Source of the DNA: Natrarchaeobius halalkaliphilus
GTDB lineage: Archaea; Halobacteriota; Halobacteria; Halobacteriales; Natrialbaceae
Assembly: GCF_003841485.1 (NCBI RefSeq)
Contig: NZ_REFY01000003.1
Coordinates: forward strand, 1 to 64,000
Length of the DNA: 64,000 nucleotides
Direction of reading: 5' to 3'
The notes beneath the pieces were generated by a model, which saw only the letters and a program-made list of their open reading frames with translations, was not told the origin of the DNA and made no database searches. The translations under genes and the position numbers were made by a program. Below, in pieces: positions 1 through 8,531 of this stretch. The stretch's first letter is position 1; every line of letters begins with the position of its first letter.

Positions 1-149
1 AACACCGTGTGTCGAGGGATGGATGGTGAGTCTGCCTCCGCACCGGAATCCGGTCGGAGGGGACGCGGCGCGATGACCACGTCGTTCGCATTCAAGACGA
101 GGACGGGGTCCATACATAAGGCCGTCGTCTCGAGGAGCCACTGTTCCAC
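1..149 (-). CDS. possible N-terminal part of an unrecognised protein, running off the left edge
   Basis: The minus strand stays open from a stop near 215 to the left edge. The codons have the G/C-rich third positions typical of this genome. A GTG at 149 or an ATG at 113 could start it; the visible protein would begin MEQWLLETTALCMDPVLVL, followed by a run containing NANDVVIAPRPL. No family was recognised. It would diverge from the small membrane protein at 340. The fragment is short, so chance opening in GC-rich DNA is a real alternative. Confidence 0.3.
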   Translation of the reverse strand, partial: MEQWLLETTALCMDPVLVLNANDVVIAPRPLRPDSGAEADSPSIPRHTV

Positions 150-339
150 GTTGACCGTTCTCGGGGGGAAGCCGCGCGTCTGACGCGACCCGTTCGATCC
201 GGATTCGTTCGGGGGCGGTCAACTATCACCGAGCGGCCGCGTACGGCTCCGTTTCGGCATGCGACGTCCGAGCACATCCGAAATCGGGTGTGGTGTCGGT
301 TCAGGTGGAGCTATGGTGGTCGCGTTCGGTCTCTCCTGT

Positions 340-552
340 ATGGATCGGTCGGGATTCGTCAGGCTCGCGGTGGTTGCCATCGGACTCGTCATCGCGAGTT
401 TCTTCGTTCGCGGGTTCGGTCAACTCGTCGTCGGGCGGGGTAGTGCCGAGATGCTCCAGGCGCCGATACTCTTTGCTGGCTTCGGACTGTTAGTCTACTT
501 GTTCGTGCGCGCAACCCTCGACGCGATCGGTCTCTGGTCGATCGGAAAGTGA
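340..552 (+). CDS. small two-helix membrane protein
   Basis: This 70-residue protein is of unknown function. It begins MDRSGFVRLAVVAIGLV and has two hydrophobic stretches, about residues 8-24 and 40-58, joined by a short loop containing RGFGQLVVGRG. The same frame is open upstream to 259, with other ATGs at 259 and 313. I chose 340 because the first membrane helix begins right after it and the upstream residues look unstructured. It lies 123 bases ahead of hisD on the same strand. The function is unknown; small membrane proteins of this kind are common in haloarchaea. Confidence 0.55.
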   Translation: MDRSGFVRLAVVAIGLVIASFFVRGFGQLVVGRGSAEMLQAPILFAGFGLLVYLFVRATLDAIGLWSIGK

Positions 553-675
553 ACTCGAGCGGATAACAGTCAGTATTTACCACTGCACGGTCGGTCGTCC
601 GTTCGCTCTACGATCTCGTGCGGACACCCCTAGTGGAAGGGCAATCGTTTTTTCGGCGCGCGCGAACGCTCGTGT

Positions 676-1968
676 ATGAGTATCGAGATACAGGACGTAG
701 CCGACCTCGGGCCGAACGAGCGTGTTGCCTTTTTCGACCGGGACGCAGGCGTGGAGGCGGTTCGAGGAGACGTTCGGAAGATCGTCGAGCGGGTCCGAGA
801 CGAAGGCGACGTCGCTATTCGCGAGTTCACGGGCGAGTTCGACGACGTGGCGGTCGGGAACATCGAGATCACGGATCAGTGCGAACGGGCGTACGACGGT
901 CTCGAGGGCGATATTCGTGAGGCGATCGAGGACGCCGCGACAAACGTCAGGGAGTTCCACGAAGCACAGGTTCCGGAGGACTGGCGAAAAGCGTTCAGCG
1001 AGGGTCGAGAGCTGGGACGACGGTTTCGTCCGATCGACCGCGCCGGCGTCTACGTTCCCGGTGGGTCGGCGGCGTATCCCTCGAGTGCGATCATGGGGGT
1101 CGTTCCGGCCGTCGTCGCGGGCGTCGATCACGTCGCGGTCGTGACGCCGCCGGCCGACGAGATGAGTCCGGTGACGTTAGCAGCGATTCACGCGGCGGGG
1201 GCGGACGTCGTCTACAGTGTCGGCGGCGCACAGGCGATCGCCGGGTTGGCCTACGGAACCGAGACGATCGATCGGGTTCAAAAGATCGTCGGTCCCGGAA
1301 ACAGGTGGGTTACCGCGGCGAAAGCCGAGGTTCGAGGCGACGTCGAGATCGATTTTCTGGCGGGGCCGAGCGAGCTGGTCGTCGTCGCGGATGAAACTGC
1401 AGATCCGGAGCTAGTCGCCGCGGAGCTGGTCGCACAGGCCGAGCACGATCCGAACTCGTCGGTCGTGGCGGTCACGGACGACGAGGGGATGGCACGGGAC
1501 ATCGAGGCTGCCATCGACGAGCAGACGAACGCGCGCGAGCGCGAAGGAACGATTCGCGATGCCCTCGACAACGACGCGAGCGCGGTCTTGCTCGCCCGGT
1601 CGATGAGCGAAGCGATTCTGTTCACCGAGGCATACGCCCCGGAGCACCTCACGATCATCGCTCACGACGACGAGTCGATCCTCGAGCGAATCGACAGTGC
1701 GGGGAGCGTGTTCCTTGGGCCGCACACGCCGGTCGCGGCGGGCGACTACGCGAGCGGGACCAACCACGTGTTGCCAACGAACGGCGGCGCTCGCGTGACG
1801 GGCGGGCTCTCCGTCGAGACGTTCCTCAGGTTGACGACGGTGCAGCGACTCTCCGCCGAGGGTCTCGCCGGACTCAGCGGGACGATCACGACGCTTGCCG
1901 ACGCCGAGGGACTCGAGGCTCACGCCGAAAGCGTCCGGTTGCGAGTCGACGACCCGAATGGACGGTAG
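676..1968 (+). CDS. hisD: histidinol dehydrogenase
   Basis: This is the last enzyme of histidine biosynthesis, a zinc-dependent NAD enzyme that oxidises L-histidinol to L-histidine through the aldehyde. The 430-residue length is normal for the family. By analogy with E. coli HisD, the zinc ligands are Gln254 and His257 (in AQAEHDP), Asp357 and His416, and the catalytic pair is Glu323-His324 (in APEHLT). The glycine-rich VYVPGG segment near residue 127 and the VGPGNR motif near 205 are also present. No other his genes are nearby, which fits the scattered his genes of haloarchaea. The AT-rich run just ahead of the ATG and the short leader are consistent with a leaderless transcript. Confidence 0.97.
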   Translation: MSIEIQDVADLGPNERVAFFDRDAGVEAVRGDVRKIVERVRDEGDVAIREFTGEFDDVAVGNIEITDQCERAYDGLEGDIREAIEDAATNVREFHEAQVPEDWRKAFSEGRELGRRFRPIDRAGVYVPGGSAAYPSSAIMGVVPAVVAGVDHVAVVTPPADEMSPVTLAAIHAAGADVVYSVGGAQAIAGLAYGTETIDRVQKIVGPGNRWVTAAKAEVRGDVEIDFLAGPSELVVVADETADPELVAAELVAQAEHDPNSSVVAVTDDEGMARDIEAAIDEQTNAREREGTIRDALDNDASAVLLARSMSEAILFTEAYAPEHLTIIAHDDESILERIDSAGSVFLGPHTPVAAGDYASGTNHVLPTNGGARVTGGLSVETFLRLTTVQRLSAEGLAGLSGTITTLADAEGLEAHAESVRLRVDDPNGR

Positions 1969-2064
1969 TTCCGTATATCCCCTGTGACGGTCTCAGCTCT
2001 CTAAGCACGTCTTACCGGATCTGTGGTGAACTGGTTTTACGTCGCTAGGTATCGTAGTCGAGCC

Positions 2065-2280
2065 ATGGAACCGCGTGACGTCGATCCAACCGACAAGCGC
2101 GTCCTCGAGCGAAATTACGATTACGCCCAGAAGAACGTTCGACTGCTCTCGATGTGGTACGATTGTGAGCCGGAGCGAATGGTCGAACTGCTCGCAGACC
2201 GGGACATCGAGCTGTCTGGAAACGACTGGCGGCGTTTCGGTGCGTACTATCGATCGATCAGACGGCGCTCGAGGCGATGA
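2065..2280 (+). CDS. small conserved-looking hypothetical protein
   Basis: A 71-residue charged protein starting MEPRDVDPTDKRVLERNYDY and ending in an arginine-rich tail. No family was recognised and there is no membrane segment or metal motif. The ATG at 2065 was preferred over an in-frame GTG at 2023, because the added residues would be unlike the rest. It sits between hisD and the IscA-like gene on the same strand, 71 bases before the latter. Codon use matches its neighbours, so it is probably a real gene. Confidence 0.6.
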   Translation: MEPRDVDPTDKRVLERNYDYAQKNVRLLSMWYDCEPERMVELLADRDIELSGNDWRRFGAYYRSIRRRSRR

Positions 2281-2351
2281 CGTCGCACCCACGGGGAATA
2301 TCGTTTCCCCATGGCGTCACAGTTAACATCGTTGCGACGAAAGAGTCGTGT

Positions 2352-2726
2352 ATGAGCACGGACAGTCTAGACGGCGGCGAGGCGGAGACGCGTCCCACGA
2401 TCGAGGTGACCGAAGACGCGGCCGATCAGGCCCTCGCGTTGCTCGACGGTGAGGGACTCGACGCATCCGAAGCGGGATTGCGGCTGTTCGTCCAGCAAGG
2501 TGGATGTGCAGGACTCTCCTACGGAATGCGATTCGATGACGGACCCGACGAGGACGACACGATCTACGAACACCACGAGCTGCGAGTGTTCGTCGATCCG
2601 GCGAGCCTGAAGTACATCGGTGGGAGTATCCTCGACTACGAAAGCGGCCTTCAAGCCGAAGGGTTCAACGTGGAAAATCCGAACGTCGTCAGCGAATGTG
2701 GCTGTGGCGAGTCGTTCCGAACGTAA
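2352..2726 (+). CDS. HesB/IscA family iron-sulfur cluster carrier
   Basis: A 124-residue A-type carrier that holds or transfers Fe-S clusters to apoproteins. The three cluster-binding cysteines of the family are present: Cys52 in GGCAGLSY, and Cys116 and Cys118 in ECGCGESF at the C terminus. The first 20 residues are an acidic tail typical of halophile versions. The start is the ATG at 2352; an in-frame ATG at 2277 overlaps the upstream gene and would add an unrelated extension. No suf or isc genes are adjacent. It converges on the dodecin gene. Confidence 0.93.
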   Translation: MSTDSLDGGEAETRPTIEVTEDAADQALALLDGEGLDASEAGLRLFVQQGGCAGLSYGMRFDDGPDEDDTIYEHHELRVFVDPASLKYIGGSILDYESGLQAEGFNVENPNVVSECGCGESFRT

Positions 2727-2746
2727 CGCACGGTCGAGACGGCCGT

Positions 2747-2947
2747 CTAGTCCTCGAGTTCGAAGGCGACGGTGACTTCTGCCTGATACTCCCGGTTTTC
2801 GACGCTTGCGATCTCGACTCCGAGTTCGTCGACCTCGATCCAGTAGACGTTCTGGAGCGTTTCCTCGGCGCGATCGATGGCGTCGTCAGCGGCGGCGTCG
2901 AAACTTTCGGTGCTTGTTCCGATGAGGGTGATCTTCTTGAAAACCAT
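2747..2947 (-). CDS. dodecin, flavin-binding storage protein
   Basis: Dodecins are small dodecameric proteins; in haloarchaea they bind riboflavin and lumichrome and act as a flavin store or photoprotectant. The 66-residue protein begins [19 protein letters not shown] and has the family's strand-helix-strand-strand pattern. It contains [11 protein letters not shown], including the Trp that stacks on the flavin in known haloarchaeal dodecins. The ATG at 2947 gives the normal family length; an in-frame upstream ATG at 2974 would add nine atypical residues. Confidence 0.95.
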   Translation of the reverse strand: MVFKKITLIGTSTESFDAAADDAIDRAEETLQNVYWIEVDELGVEIASVENREYQAEVTVAFELED

Positions 2948-3066
2948 TGCGTGTCGTAGTACATGATAAAACAACTTAAACGTACGCGCCGGTCGCCGTC
3001 GCGGGTCGGCCGGAGGTTTGGTTCGCGCGATGAACGTTTTTATGGGGGCGACACCAGTGTGAGCGT

Positions 3067-4269
3067 ATGACAGAGAGAGCGGGGTCGACCGACGCGCCCG
3101 CCGTCGACGAGCTGACGCCGCCGAACCGTACGCTGATGGGGCCGGGTCCGAGCGACGTTCATCCCCGCGTGCTTCGGGCGATGAGTACGCCGCTGGTCGG
3201 TCACCTCGACCCCGCGTTCGTCGAGATCATGAACGAGGTCCAGGAGCTACTCCGGTATGCGTTTCGAACCGACAACACGTGGACGATTCCGGTCTCGGGA
3301 ACCGGCTCGGCCGCGATGGAGGCGGCGATCGGAAACGTCGTCGAACCGGGAGAGACCATGCTCGTTCCGACGAACGGATACTTCGGCGGCCGAATGGCCT
3401 CGATGGCTCGACGCGCGGGTGGGACGGTCGTCGAAGTCGACGCACCGTGGGGAGAACCGCTCGAGACCGACGCGGTCGCTCAAGCCATAGCCGACCACGA
3501 CCCCGACGTCTTCGGCTTCGTCCACGCCGAGACGAGCACGGGCGTCTGTCAGCCGAACGTTCCGGAGCTTTCGGCCGTCGCTCACGATCACGGCGCGCTG
3601 GTCGTTGCGGATGCCGTTACCTCCCTTGGCGGAGTCGAACTTCGCGTCGACGAGTGGAACGTCGACGTCGCCTACGCCGGTCCGCAGAAGTGTCTCTCCT
3701 GTCCGCCCGGAGCGAGCCCACTCACCCTTTCCGACGAGGCGATGGAAAAGGTTCTCGCGCGCGAGGAGGACCCCCGGTCGTGGTATCTCGATCTGTCGCT
3801 GCTCGAGGGGTATTGGGGTGACGAGCGCGCCTACCACCACACCGCGCCGGTTACGAACGTCTACGCGCTCCGGGAGGCGCTGCGACTGGTCGCGACGGAG
3901 GGGATCGAAAACCGGTGGGAACGCCACGAGCGGCTGGCGGGCGCGCTGAAAGCCGGAATCGAGGCGATGGGACTCGAGATGAACGCATCCGAGGAATACT
4001 GGCTTCCGAGCTTGAACGCGGTTCGGGTTCCCGACGGCATCGACGACGGCGACGTCTGTCGCGAACTACTCGAGCGCTACGACCTCGAGATCGCAAGCGG
4101 CCTCGGGGACCTGGACGGCGAGATTTTCCGCATCGGCTGTATGGGCCACTCCGCGCGTCCGGAGAACGTCGTCTACGTCGTGACGGCGCTCGGTGACGTT
4201 CTCGACCGGATGGGTGCTGCCGTCGATCCGAGCGCTGGCGTCACGGCCGTTCGACGGACGATACAATAG
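3067..4269 (+). CDS. class V aminotransferase (alanine-glyoxylate / serine-pyruvate type)
   Basis: A 400-residue PLP enzyme of fold type I. The Schiff-base lysine is Lys208 in [12 protein letters not shown], and Asp182 in ADAVTSLGG should hold the pyridine nitrogen. The N-terminal [11 protein letters not shown] and the [11 protein letters not shown] phosphate-binding region are characteristic of the alanine-glyoxylate / serine-glyoxylate / phosphonate (AGXT) branch. The likely reaction is transamination of alanine or serine with glyoxylate or pyruvate. The exact substrates cannot be read from the sequence. A TATA-like run (tttttatggg) precedes the start by about 25-30 bases. It stands alone. 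Confidence 0.9.
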   Translation: MTERAGSTDAPAVDELTPPNRTLMGPGPSDVHPRVLRAMSTPLVGHLDPAFVEIMNEVQELLRYAFRTDNTWTIPVSGTGSAAMEAAIGNVVEPGETMLVPTNGYFGGRMASMARRAGGTVVEVDAPWGEPLETDAVAQAIADHDPDVFGFVHAETSTGVCQPNVPELSAVAHDHGALVVADAVTSLGGVELRVDEWNVDVAYAGPQKCLSCPPGASPLTLSDEAMEKVLAREEDPRSWYLDLSLLEGYWGDERAYHHTAPVTNVYALREALRLVATEGIENRWERHERLAGALKAGIEAMGLEMNASEEYWLPSLNAVRVPDGIDDGDVCRELLERYDLEIASGLGDLDGEIFRIGCMGHSARPENVVYVVTALGDVLDRMGAAVDPSAGVTAVRRTIQ

Positions 4270-4283
4270 GATCGAAACGAGGG

Positions 4284-4607
4284 TTACGCCGATGCGCGCG
4301 GTCCGGGCGGGGCTCGTTCGACCTGATACTCGTCCCCGTCGACGACGATGATCGCCCACTCGTACGCCGGGTCGACGTTATTGAGTCTGTCCTCGAGGCG
4401 ATCGGCATCGTCGGGTTCCGCGACGAAACAGTGGAACTGTCCCGCCGACGATGTCGGAAGTGAATCGGTCTCGAGGACCGTATTCACGTGGACGACCTTC
4501 CACGCACGCTCTGCGCGAAACGCCGGTCCGGTTCCTTCGATGGTGTATCCGAGTTCTGCGAAAATCGACCTGGCCTGCTCGACGAGTCGCATGTTAACAG
4601 GACCCAT
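4284..4607 (-). CDS. conserved haloarchaeal protein of unknown function
   Basis: A 107-residue soluble protein with a predicted mixed alpha/beta fold. It has FAELGYTIEGTGPAFRAERA near the N terminus and an acidic AEPDDADRLEDRL helix. From memory it resembles a small family annotated only as a DUF in haloarchaea (DUF7116, not verified). An alternative start is the second methionine (4592). It converges with the aminotransferase gene, 14 bases from its stop. A TATA-like run lies just upstream near 4650 on the minus strand. Confidence 0.65.
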   Translation of the reverse strand: MGPVNMRLVEQARSIFAELGYTIEGTGPAFRAERAWKVVHVNTVLETDSLPTSSAGQFHCFVAEPDDADRLEDRLNNVDPAYEWAIIVVDGDEYQVERAPPGPRASA

Positions 4608-4720
4608 TCAATAGTCGATACACGGCCGACCACCATAAGTGTTAGTCCATACCATGGTATTAACGGTCGGCCGAACGCGAACGACAGCTGACCGGAAGTG
4701 GGTTCGAACTGACGCGAAGG

Positions 4721-4960
4721 TTACTCGTGGGCGGCGTCCCACTCCGTCGGCTTGCGAAAGTTTTCACAGACGTTGCACTTGATGCGCCCCATCGAGTCCA
4801 TCGCGTTGTCGACGCTTTTGCAGTTCGTACAGAACCAGCCGTACCGGCTGTCGGCGTCTCGAGACTCGTAGGCGACGAGAAACGTGCCCTTGGACCCTCT
4901 GGCACCGTCGGCTTCGGAGACGTATATCGTCCCGGTGCCGTCGATCGAGATCGGCTGCAT
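4721..4960 (-). CDS. DUF5816-type zinc-ribbon protein
   Basis: A 79-residue protein with two CxxC knuckles, Cys44/Cys47 (FCTNC) and Cys62/Cys65 (KCNVC), which should bind one zinc. The tail KPTEWDAAHE and the N-terminal strand GTGTIYVSEADG match what I recall of the haloarchaeal DUF5816 family, whose function is unknown. It is too small to be an enzyme and could be a nucleic-acid or protein adaptor. It stands alone on the minus strand and diverges from the stress protein at 5169. Confidence 0.75.
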   Translation of the reverse strand: MQPISIDGTGTIYVSEADGARGSKGTFLVAYESRDADSRYGWFCTNCKSVDNAMDSMGRIKCNVCENFRKPTEWDAAHE

Positions 4961-5168
4961 ATCGACAGCTACCGTCGCGTTTGATAAATGGCTGTCCCTC
5001 TTCGCCGCGGGTCGTGAGGACGGCCACCGACAGCTCGGGTCGTCAGATCGCCAGCGTCCTCCTGTCGTTCCTGGTCGGACGGAAGTATGGTGTGCTTACA
5101 CACCGCTTCACACACCATTTCCGGACAAACTGAAAAGTTTACCCGCGCGGGAATCGTTCTGGTTCGTA

Positions 5169-5579
5169 ATGGCGCTGGTCGTGGTCCCCGTTCGATATCC
5201 CCTGACGAAGCACTCACGGCGAACTCTCGAGCGGGCGCTCGAGGTGGCTCGCGATCGTGACGCGGCGTTGACGATCTTACACGTCGATCTCTATCAGAAC
5301 GGGCGGAAAGTCACCAGAATCGATCTCAAAGAGGCAGTCGAGGGGACGTTCGGTCCGCTCGAGAACGTCCGGTACATCGTCCGGAGCGGATTTCTGGTCG
5401 AGGAGAGTATTCTCGAGGAAGTGGCCGCCGAAGAGGCCGATGCGGTCGTGATCGGGGGCCAACAGGCGAGTCGACTCCGACGAATCTTTCGACGGTTCAC
5501 CGACAATCCCGACATCAACCAGTATCTTCGGACGCACCTCGATTGTGAGGTCATCACCGTCGAACCTTCGAGGACGTAG
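5169..5579 (+). CDS. universal stress protein-like, non-canonical
   Basis: A 136-residue UspA-fold protein starting MALVVVPVRYPL. It has the family's first strand and the ALTILHVD strand, and a final strand EVITVEPS. The usual ATP-binding glycine loop near the C terminus is replaced by GGQQASRLRRIFRRF, a basic segment, so ATP binding is doubtful. The ATG at 5169 gives the usual length; the open frame upstream (from 4884) is not needed. It faces a second, canonical stress protein gene at 5654-6097 in convergent orientation. Confidence 0.8.
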   Translation: MALVVVPVRYPLTKHSRRTLERALEVARDRDAALTILHVDLYQNGRKVTRIDLKEAVEGTFGPLENVRYIVRSGFLVEESILEEVAAEEADAVVIGGQQASRLRRIFRRFTDNPDINQYLRTHLDCEVITVEPSRT

Positions 5580-5653
5580 ATTGATCAGTGGCCGCTGACT
5601 CCCTTCATCGGCCGGCGACTCCCCATCTACGCCGGCGACGCGACCGGGCGCGA

Positions 5654-6097
5654 CTAGTCGCTCGAGTCGACGTCCCGAACGACGAATACCGGAACCGACG
5701 CGTTGTCGACGACACGCTCGGAGACGCTCCCGAGCGAGGTTACCTTCTCTCGCGGACTCTTCCCTTTCGTTCCGATGACGATCAGGTCGATCCCCCGTTC
5801 GTCGGCGTAGTCGAGGAGTATCTTCGAGGGCGTTCCCTTTCGAATCTCGCTTGCGGTCTCGAGACCGGCGTCGGTGGCGCGTTCTTCGACCGTGTCGATC
5901 GCCTCGCGTCCGTCGGCCTCGAGCGATCGCTCGATCGCGGAACTGTTTTCTTCGCCCGCAGCTGCCGTTATTCGGCTGTCGACGACGTACAACGCATGAA
6001 CGGTAGCGTCGTTGTCAGCCGCGATCGGAATGGCGTGTGCGAGCGTTTCTGTGATCGTATCGCTGCCGTCCGTCGGAACGAGAACGTCGTCGTACAT
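5654..6097 (-). CDS. universal stress protein, UspA family
   Basis: A 147-residue UspA protein, starting MYDDVLVPTDGSDT. The C-terminal nucleotide loop GTKGKSPREKVTSLGS resembles the G-2x-G-9x-G(S/T) motif of ATP-binding family members, with one extra residue. It ends in VPVFVVRD. Such proteins respond to stress or energy state, but the specific role here is unknown. It lies 48 bases upstream of the end of the MscS gene, which is on the same strand further right. Confidence 0.92.
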   Translation of the reverse strand: MYDDVLVPTDGSDTITETLAHAIPIAADNDATVHALYVVDSRITAAAGEENSSAIERSLEADGREAIDTVEERATDAGLETASEIRKGTPSKILLDYADERGIDLIVIGTKGKSPREKVTSLGSVSERVVDNASVPVFVVRDVDSSD

Positions 6098-6145
6098 CGT
6101 GGATCGATGAAGAATTGGATCACGAGGTGTATAATACGCCCGGCG

Positions 6146-7123
6146 TCACTCCTCGACGGCGTCGTCGTGGGATTGGGGGGACGGATCTGATTCTGGAGTG
6201 TCGACGGTCTCGGGGGTTCTGGATACCCGCGCAACGCCGCTGGTCTCGTCGAAGACGTGGTGTCGGTGGGGGTAGGCGAACTCGATGTCGTTCTCGAGGA
6301 ACCGTTTGCGAACCGCGGCGTGAACCGACGAACGCGCGAGCGTCTGCTTGTACGGCCGTTTGGTCCAGAAGAACAACTCGAGTGCGATTCCGTCGTCGGC
6401 GTACTCGCGGATGGTACAGACCGGCGCGGCGGCGTAGCGTGCGCTTCCGATCCGGATATCCGGACCGCCGGAGATGACGGTGTCGACGCTGCGGGCCGCT
6501 CGTTCGGCGTGACGTCGTGCGGCCTCGAGATCGCTTTCGTAGGTGATCTCGAACTCGACCGAGATCCGCGTCCGTTCGTCCTCTGCCGAGTAGTTGATGA
6601 CGTCGCGCTGTTGAATTTCGGAGTTCGGGATAACGATGAACGTGTTCTGGAGCGTGAATATCTTGGTGTACCTGATCGTGATATCCTCGACGAACCCCCG
6701 GTGGCCTTCGTCGGTGATCTCGATCATGTCTCCGATTTCGTAGGGACGATCCGCCAGGATGAACAGCCCGTTGATGAGGCTACCGACGAGCGGTGCGAGA
6801 ACGACCGCGATCACGGCCGAGATGACGGTCACTTGAAGCAGGATTTCGCCGCCGCTGAGACCGAGAATCGCTGCGACGACGATCAGCGTGACGATCAACA
6901 CGGAGACTCGGACGCCGCGTAACACCGTTCGCGTGACGCTCGGACGCTCGATACGGCGTGCGATCGTTCGACCGGCGAGCCGAACGACGAGCTTCGAGAG
7001 GAACCACCCGAAGATCAAAACGACGAGCGCGAGGCCGAGCTCGGTCGGTTCGGGGAAGGTAGACGGAAGCACTCCGTTTACGTCGTCCCCGTTGGATTCG
7101 CTCGTCTGGAGAACCTCGAGCAT
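6146..7123 (-). CDS. small-conductance mechanosensitive channel, MscS family
   Basis: A 325-residue membrane channel that would release solutes upon osmotic downshock. Three hydrophobic helices occupy about residues 25-130. The pore-lining helix and following segment (VVLAPLVGSLINGLFIL, then DRPYEIGDMIEI) are the MscS core motif, and the beta domain follows with VEDITIRYTKI and VIPNSEI. A C-terminal acidic tail of about 40 residues is typical of halophile members. The start was placed at MLEVLQTSESNG; the open frame upstream (to 7282) reads as random sequence across the intergenic region. Confidence 0.93.
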   Translation of the reverse strand: MLEVLQTSESNGDDVNGVLPSTFPEPTELGLALVVLIFGWFLSKLVVRLAGRTIARRIERPSVTRTVLRGVRVSVLIVTLIVVAAILGLSGGEILLQVTVISAVIAVVLAPLVGSLINGLFILADRPYEIGDMIEITDEGHRGFVEDITIRYTKIFTLQNTFIVIPNSEIQQRDVINYSAEDERTRISVEFEITYESDLEAARRHAERAARSVDTVISGGPDIRIGSARYAAAPVCTIREYADDGIALELFFWTKRPYKQTLARSSVHAAVRKRFLENDIEFAYPHRHHVFDETSGVARVSRTPETVDTPESDPSPQSHDDAVEE

Positions 7124-7319
7124 GGCAAAACAGTAATCTTCCCGGTGGTTAAGCGTTCTGAACGGCCCTGTCCACTGCCGTAACCCACGGTTGGGGCTGA
7201 GCGAACGGTCCGGTTCGAGGCACGAGCTGCGGCCCGTCGCTCGGGACAACTCGATTTCGAAAACAGGTGCTACTCGAGACATACTAAATCATTTATCCGT
7301 TCGGTTCGTCTGTTCCGAT

Positions 7320-8384
7320 ATGGCATCAGACGAACTGCGCTCGACCGTCGAGCGCGTGGGCGATCGATTCAACCTCGGGGAGTACGAAATCGACGCCTAT
7401 CTCACCGTTCTCGAGCAGGGTCAGTTGACGGCCAGCGAGATTTCGGATCGAACCGACATTCCACAGCCGCGGGTGTACGATACGGTTCGCAGCCTCAGCG
7501 ATCGAGGGCTCGTCGAGTTGCGGGAATCCCGGCCGATGAAGGTCGTCGCGCTGGATCCCGGTGACGCGTTCGACGACGTCCAGGAGTCGCTGACGAAGAT
7601 GATCGACGAACTCGAGGCACGGTACACGGCACCTGCGCGAGATACCGAGGCCGTCTCGCTCGTCAAGTCGCGCTCGACGATTCTGCGATACTTCGAGGAG
7701 GTCATCGGGTCCGCAGAGTACGAACTCTCGCTTTCGTTGACGCCGGATCTCCTGATGCGATTCGAGACGGAACTCAGCGCCGTCGTCGACGCCGGTGTGA
7801 GCGTCGACCTGCTAGTGACGCCCGCGAGCGAGGCACCCGATCCGGACGAGTTCGATTACACGGCCGTCGCGACGTCCGCACGCGCTCGCCGCGGTATCAC
7901 GACGCCGGTGATCGCCGTCGCGGACGGAAACTACTCGATCTACGCCACCCAGGATGCGCTCCGGGACGATCAGGATCGATACGGCGTCATATTCAACCGA
8001 TCGGCGCTCGGGTTTCTCGTGTCCGGGTTCTTCGGAACCGTCCTCTGGACGACCGCAGAGGAAACTCTCAGCGAGGACGGTGCCGCGAGAACGTATCCTC
8101 GGAAGTACGCCTCGATCCGCCGGTGCGTCAAGGATATTCTCGAGGAAGGGGGAGAGTTCTACGCGACGGTCGAGGGACGGGACGTCGAACGCGGCGGCTC
8201 GCGGGTCGTTCGTGGCCGAGTTCTCGACGTGTCGTTCGAGGTGAGCGAAGAGGTCGCCGGCCTCACACTCGAGGACGACAGCGGCGAAGAGATCACCGTC
8301 GGCGGGCGCGTGGCCGCCCTAGAGGACATCGAATCCCACGAGATCCACATCGGTCGGAACGAACCGCCAGCGATAGACGAGTGA
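7320..8384 (+). CDS. TrmB-family sugar-sensing transcriptional regulator
   Basis: A 354-residue regulator. Residues 1-80 are a winged helix ([20 protein letters not shown]) and residues about 105-250 are the TrmB sugar-binding region, with a C-terminal beta domain. TrmB proteins repress or activate sugar ABC transporter genes depending on bound sugar. The adjacency to a full sugar importer (8532-13310) and a Gfo/Idh dehydrogenase makes these the likely targets. The ATG at 7320 follows an AT-rich tract (actaaatcatttatcc) that should contain the TATA box. The gene is separated from the importer by 147 bases, so it may be transcribed on its own. Confidence 0.93.
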   Translation: MASDELRSTVERVGDRFNLGEYEIDAYLTVLEQGQLTASEISDRTDIPQPRVYDTVRSLSDRGLVELRESRPMKVVALDPGDAFDDVQESLTKMIDELEARYTAPARDTEAVSLVKSRSTILRYFEEVIGSAEYELSLSLTPDLLMRFETELSAVVDAGVSVDLLVTPASEAPDPDEFDYTAVATSARARRGITTPVIAVADGNYSIYATQDALRDDQDRYGVIFNRSALGFLVSGFFGTVLWTTAEETLSEDGAARTYPRKYASIRRCVKDILEEGGEFYATVEGRDVERGGSRVVRGRVLDVSFEVSEEVAGLTLEDDSGEEITVGGRVAALEDIESHEIHIGRNEPPAIDE

Positions 8385-8531
8385 CGGCGATTTGCGAGAG
8401 GGGACGACGGGAGAAAGCTCCGAAATGCCGTGTACGTTCTCGTTATACCGGTCCGAAAACGGGACTCTCACTGGTACGTTCAGCAATCCGCCCAACGATT
8501 AAAGCCCTCAAGCGGTGTGGTGTCCCGCCGG

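Noticed and set aside
4690-4710. GGGTTCGAAC resembling a tRNA T-loop
   Set aside because: No pairing T stem and no other tRNA arms nearby.
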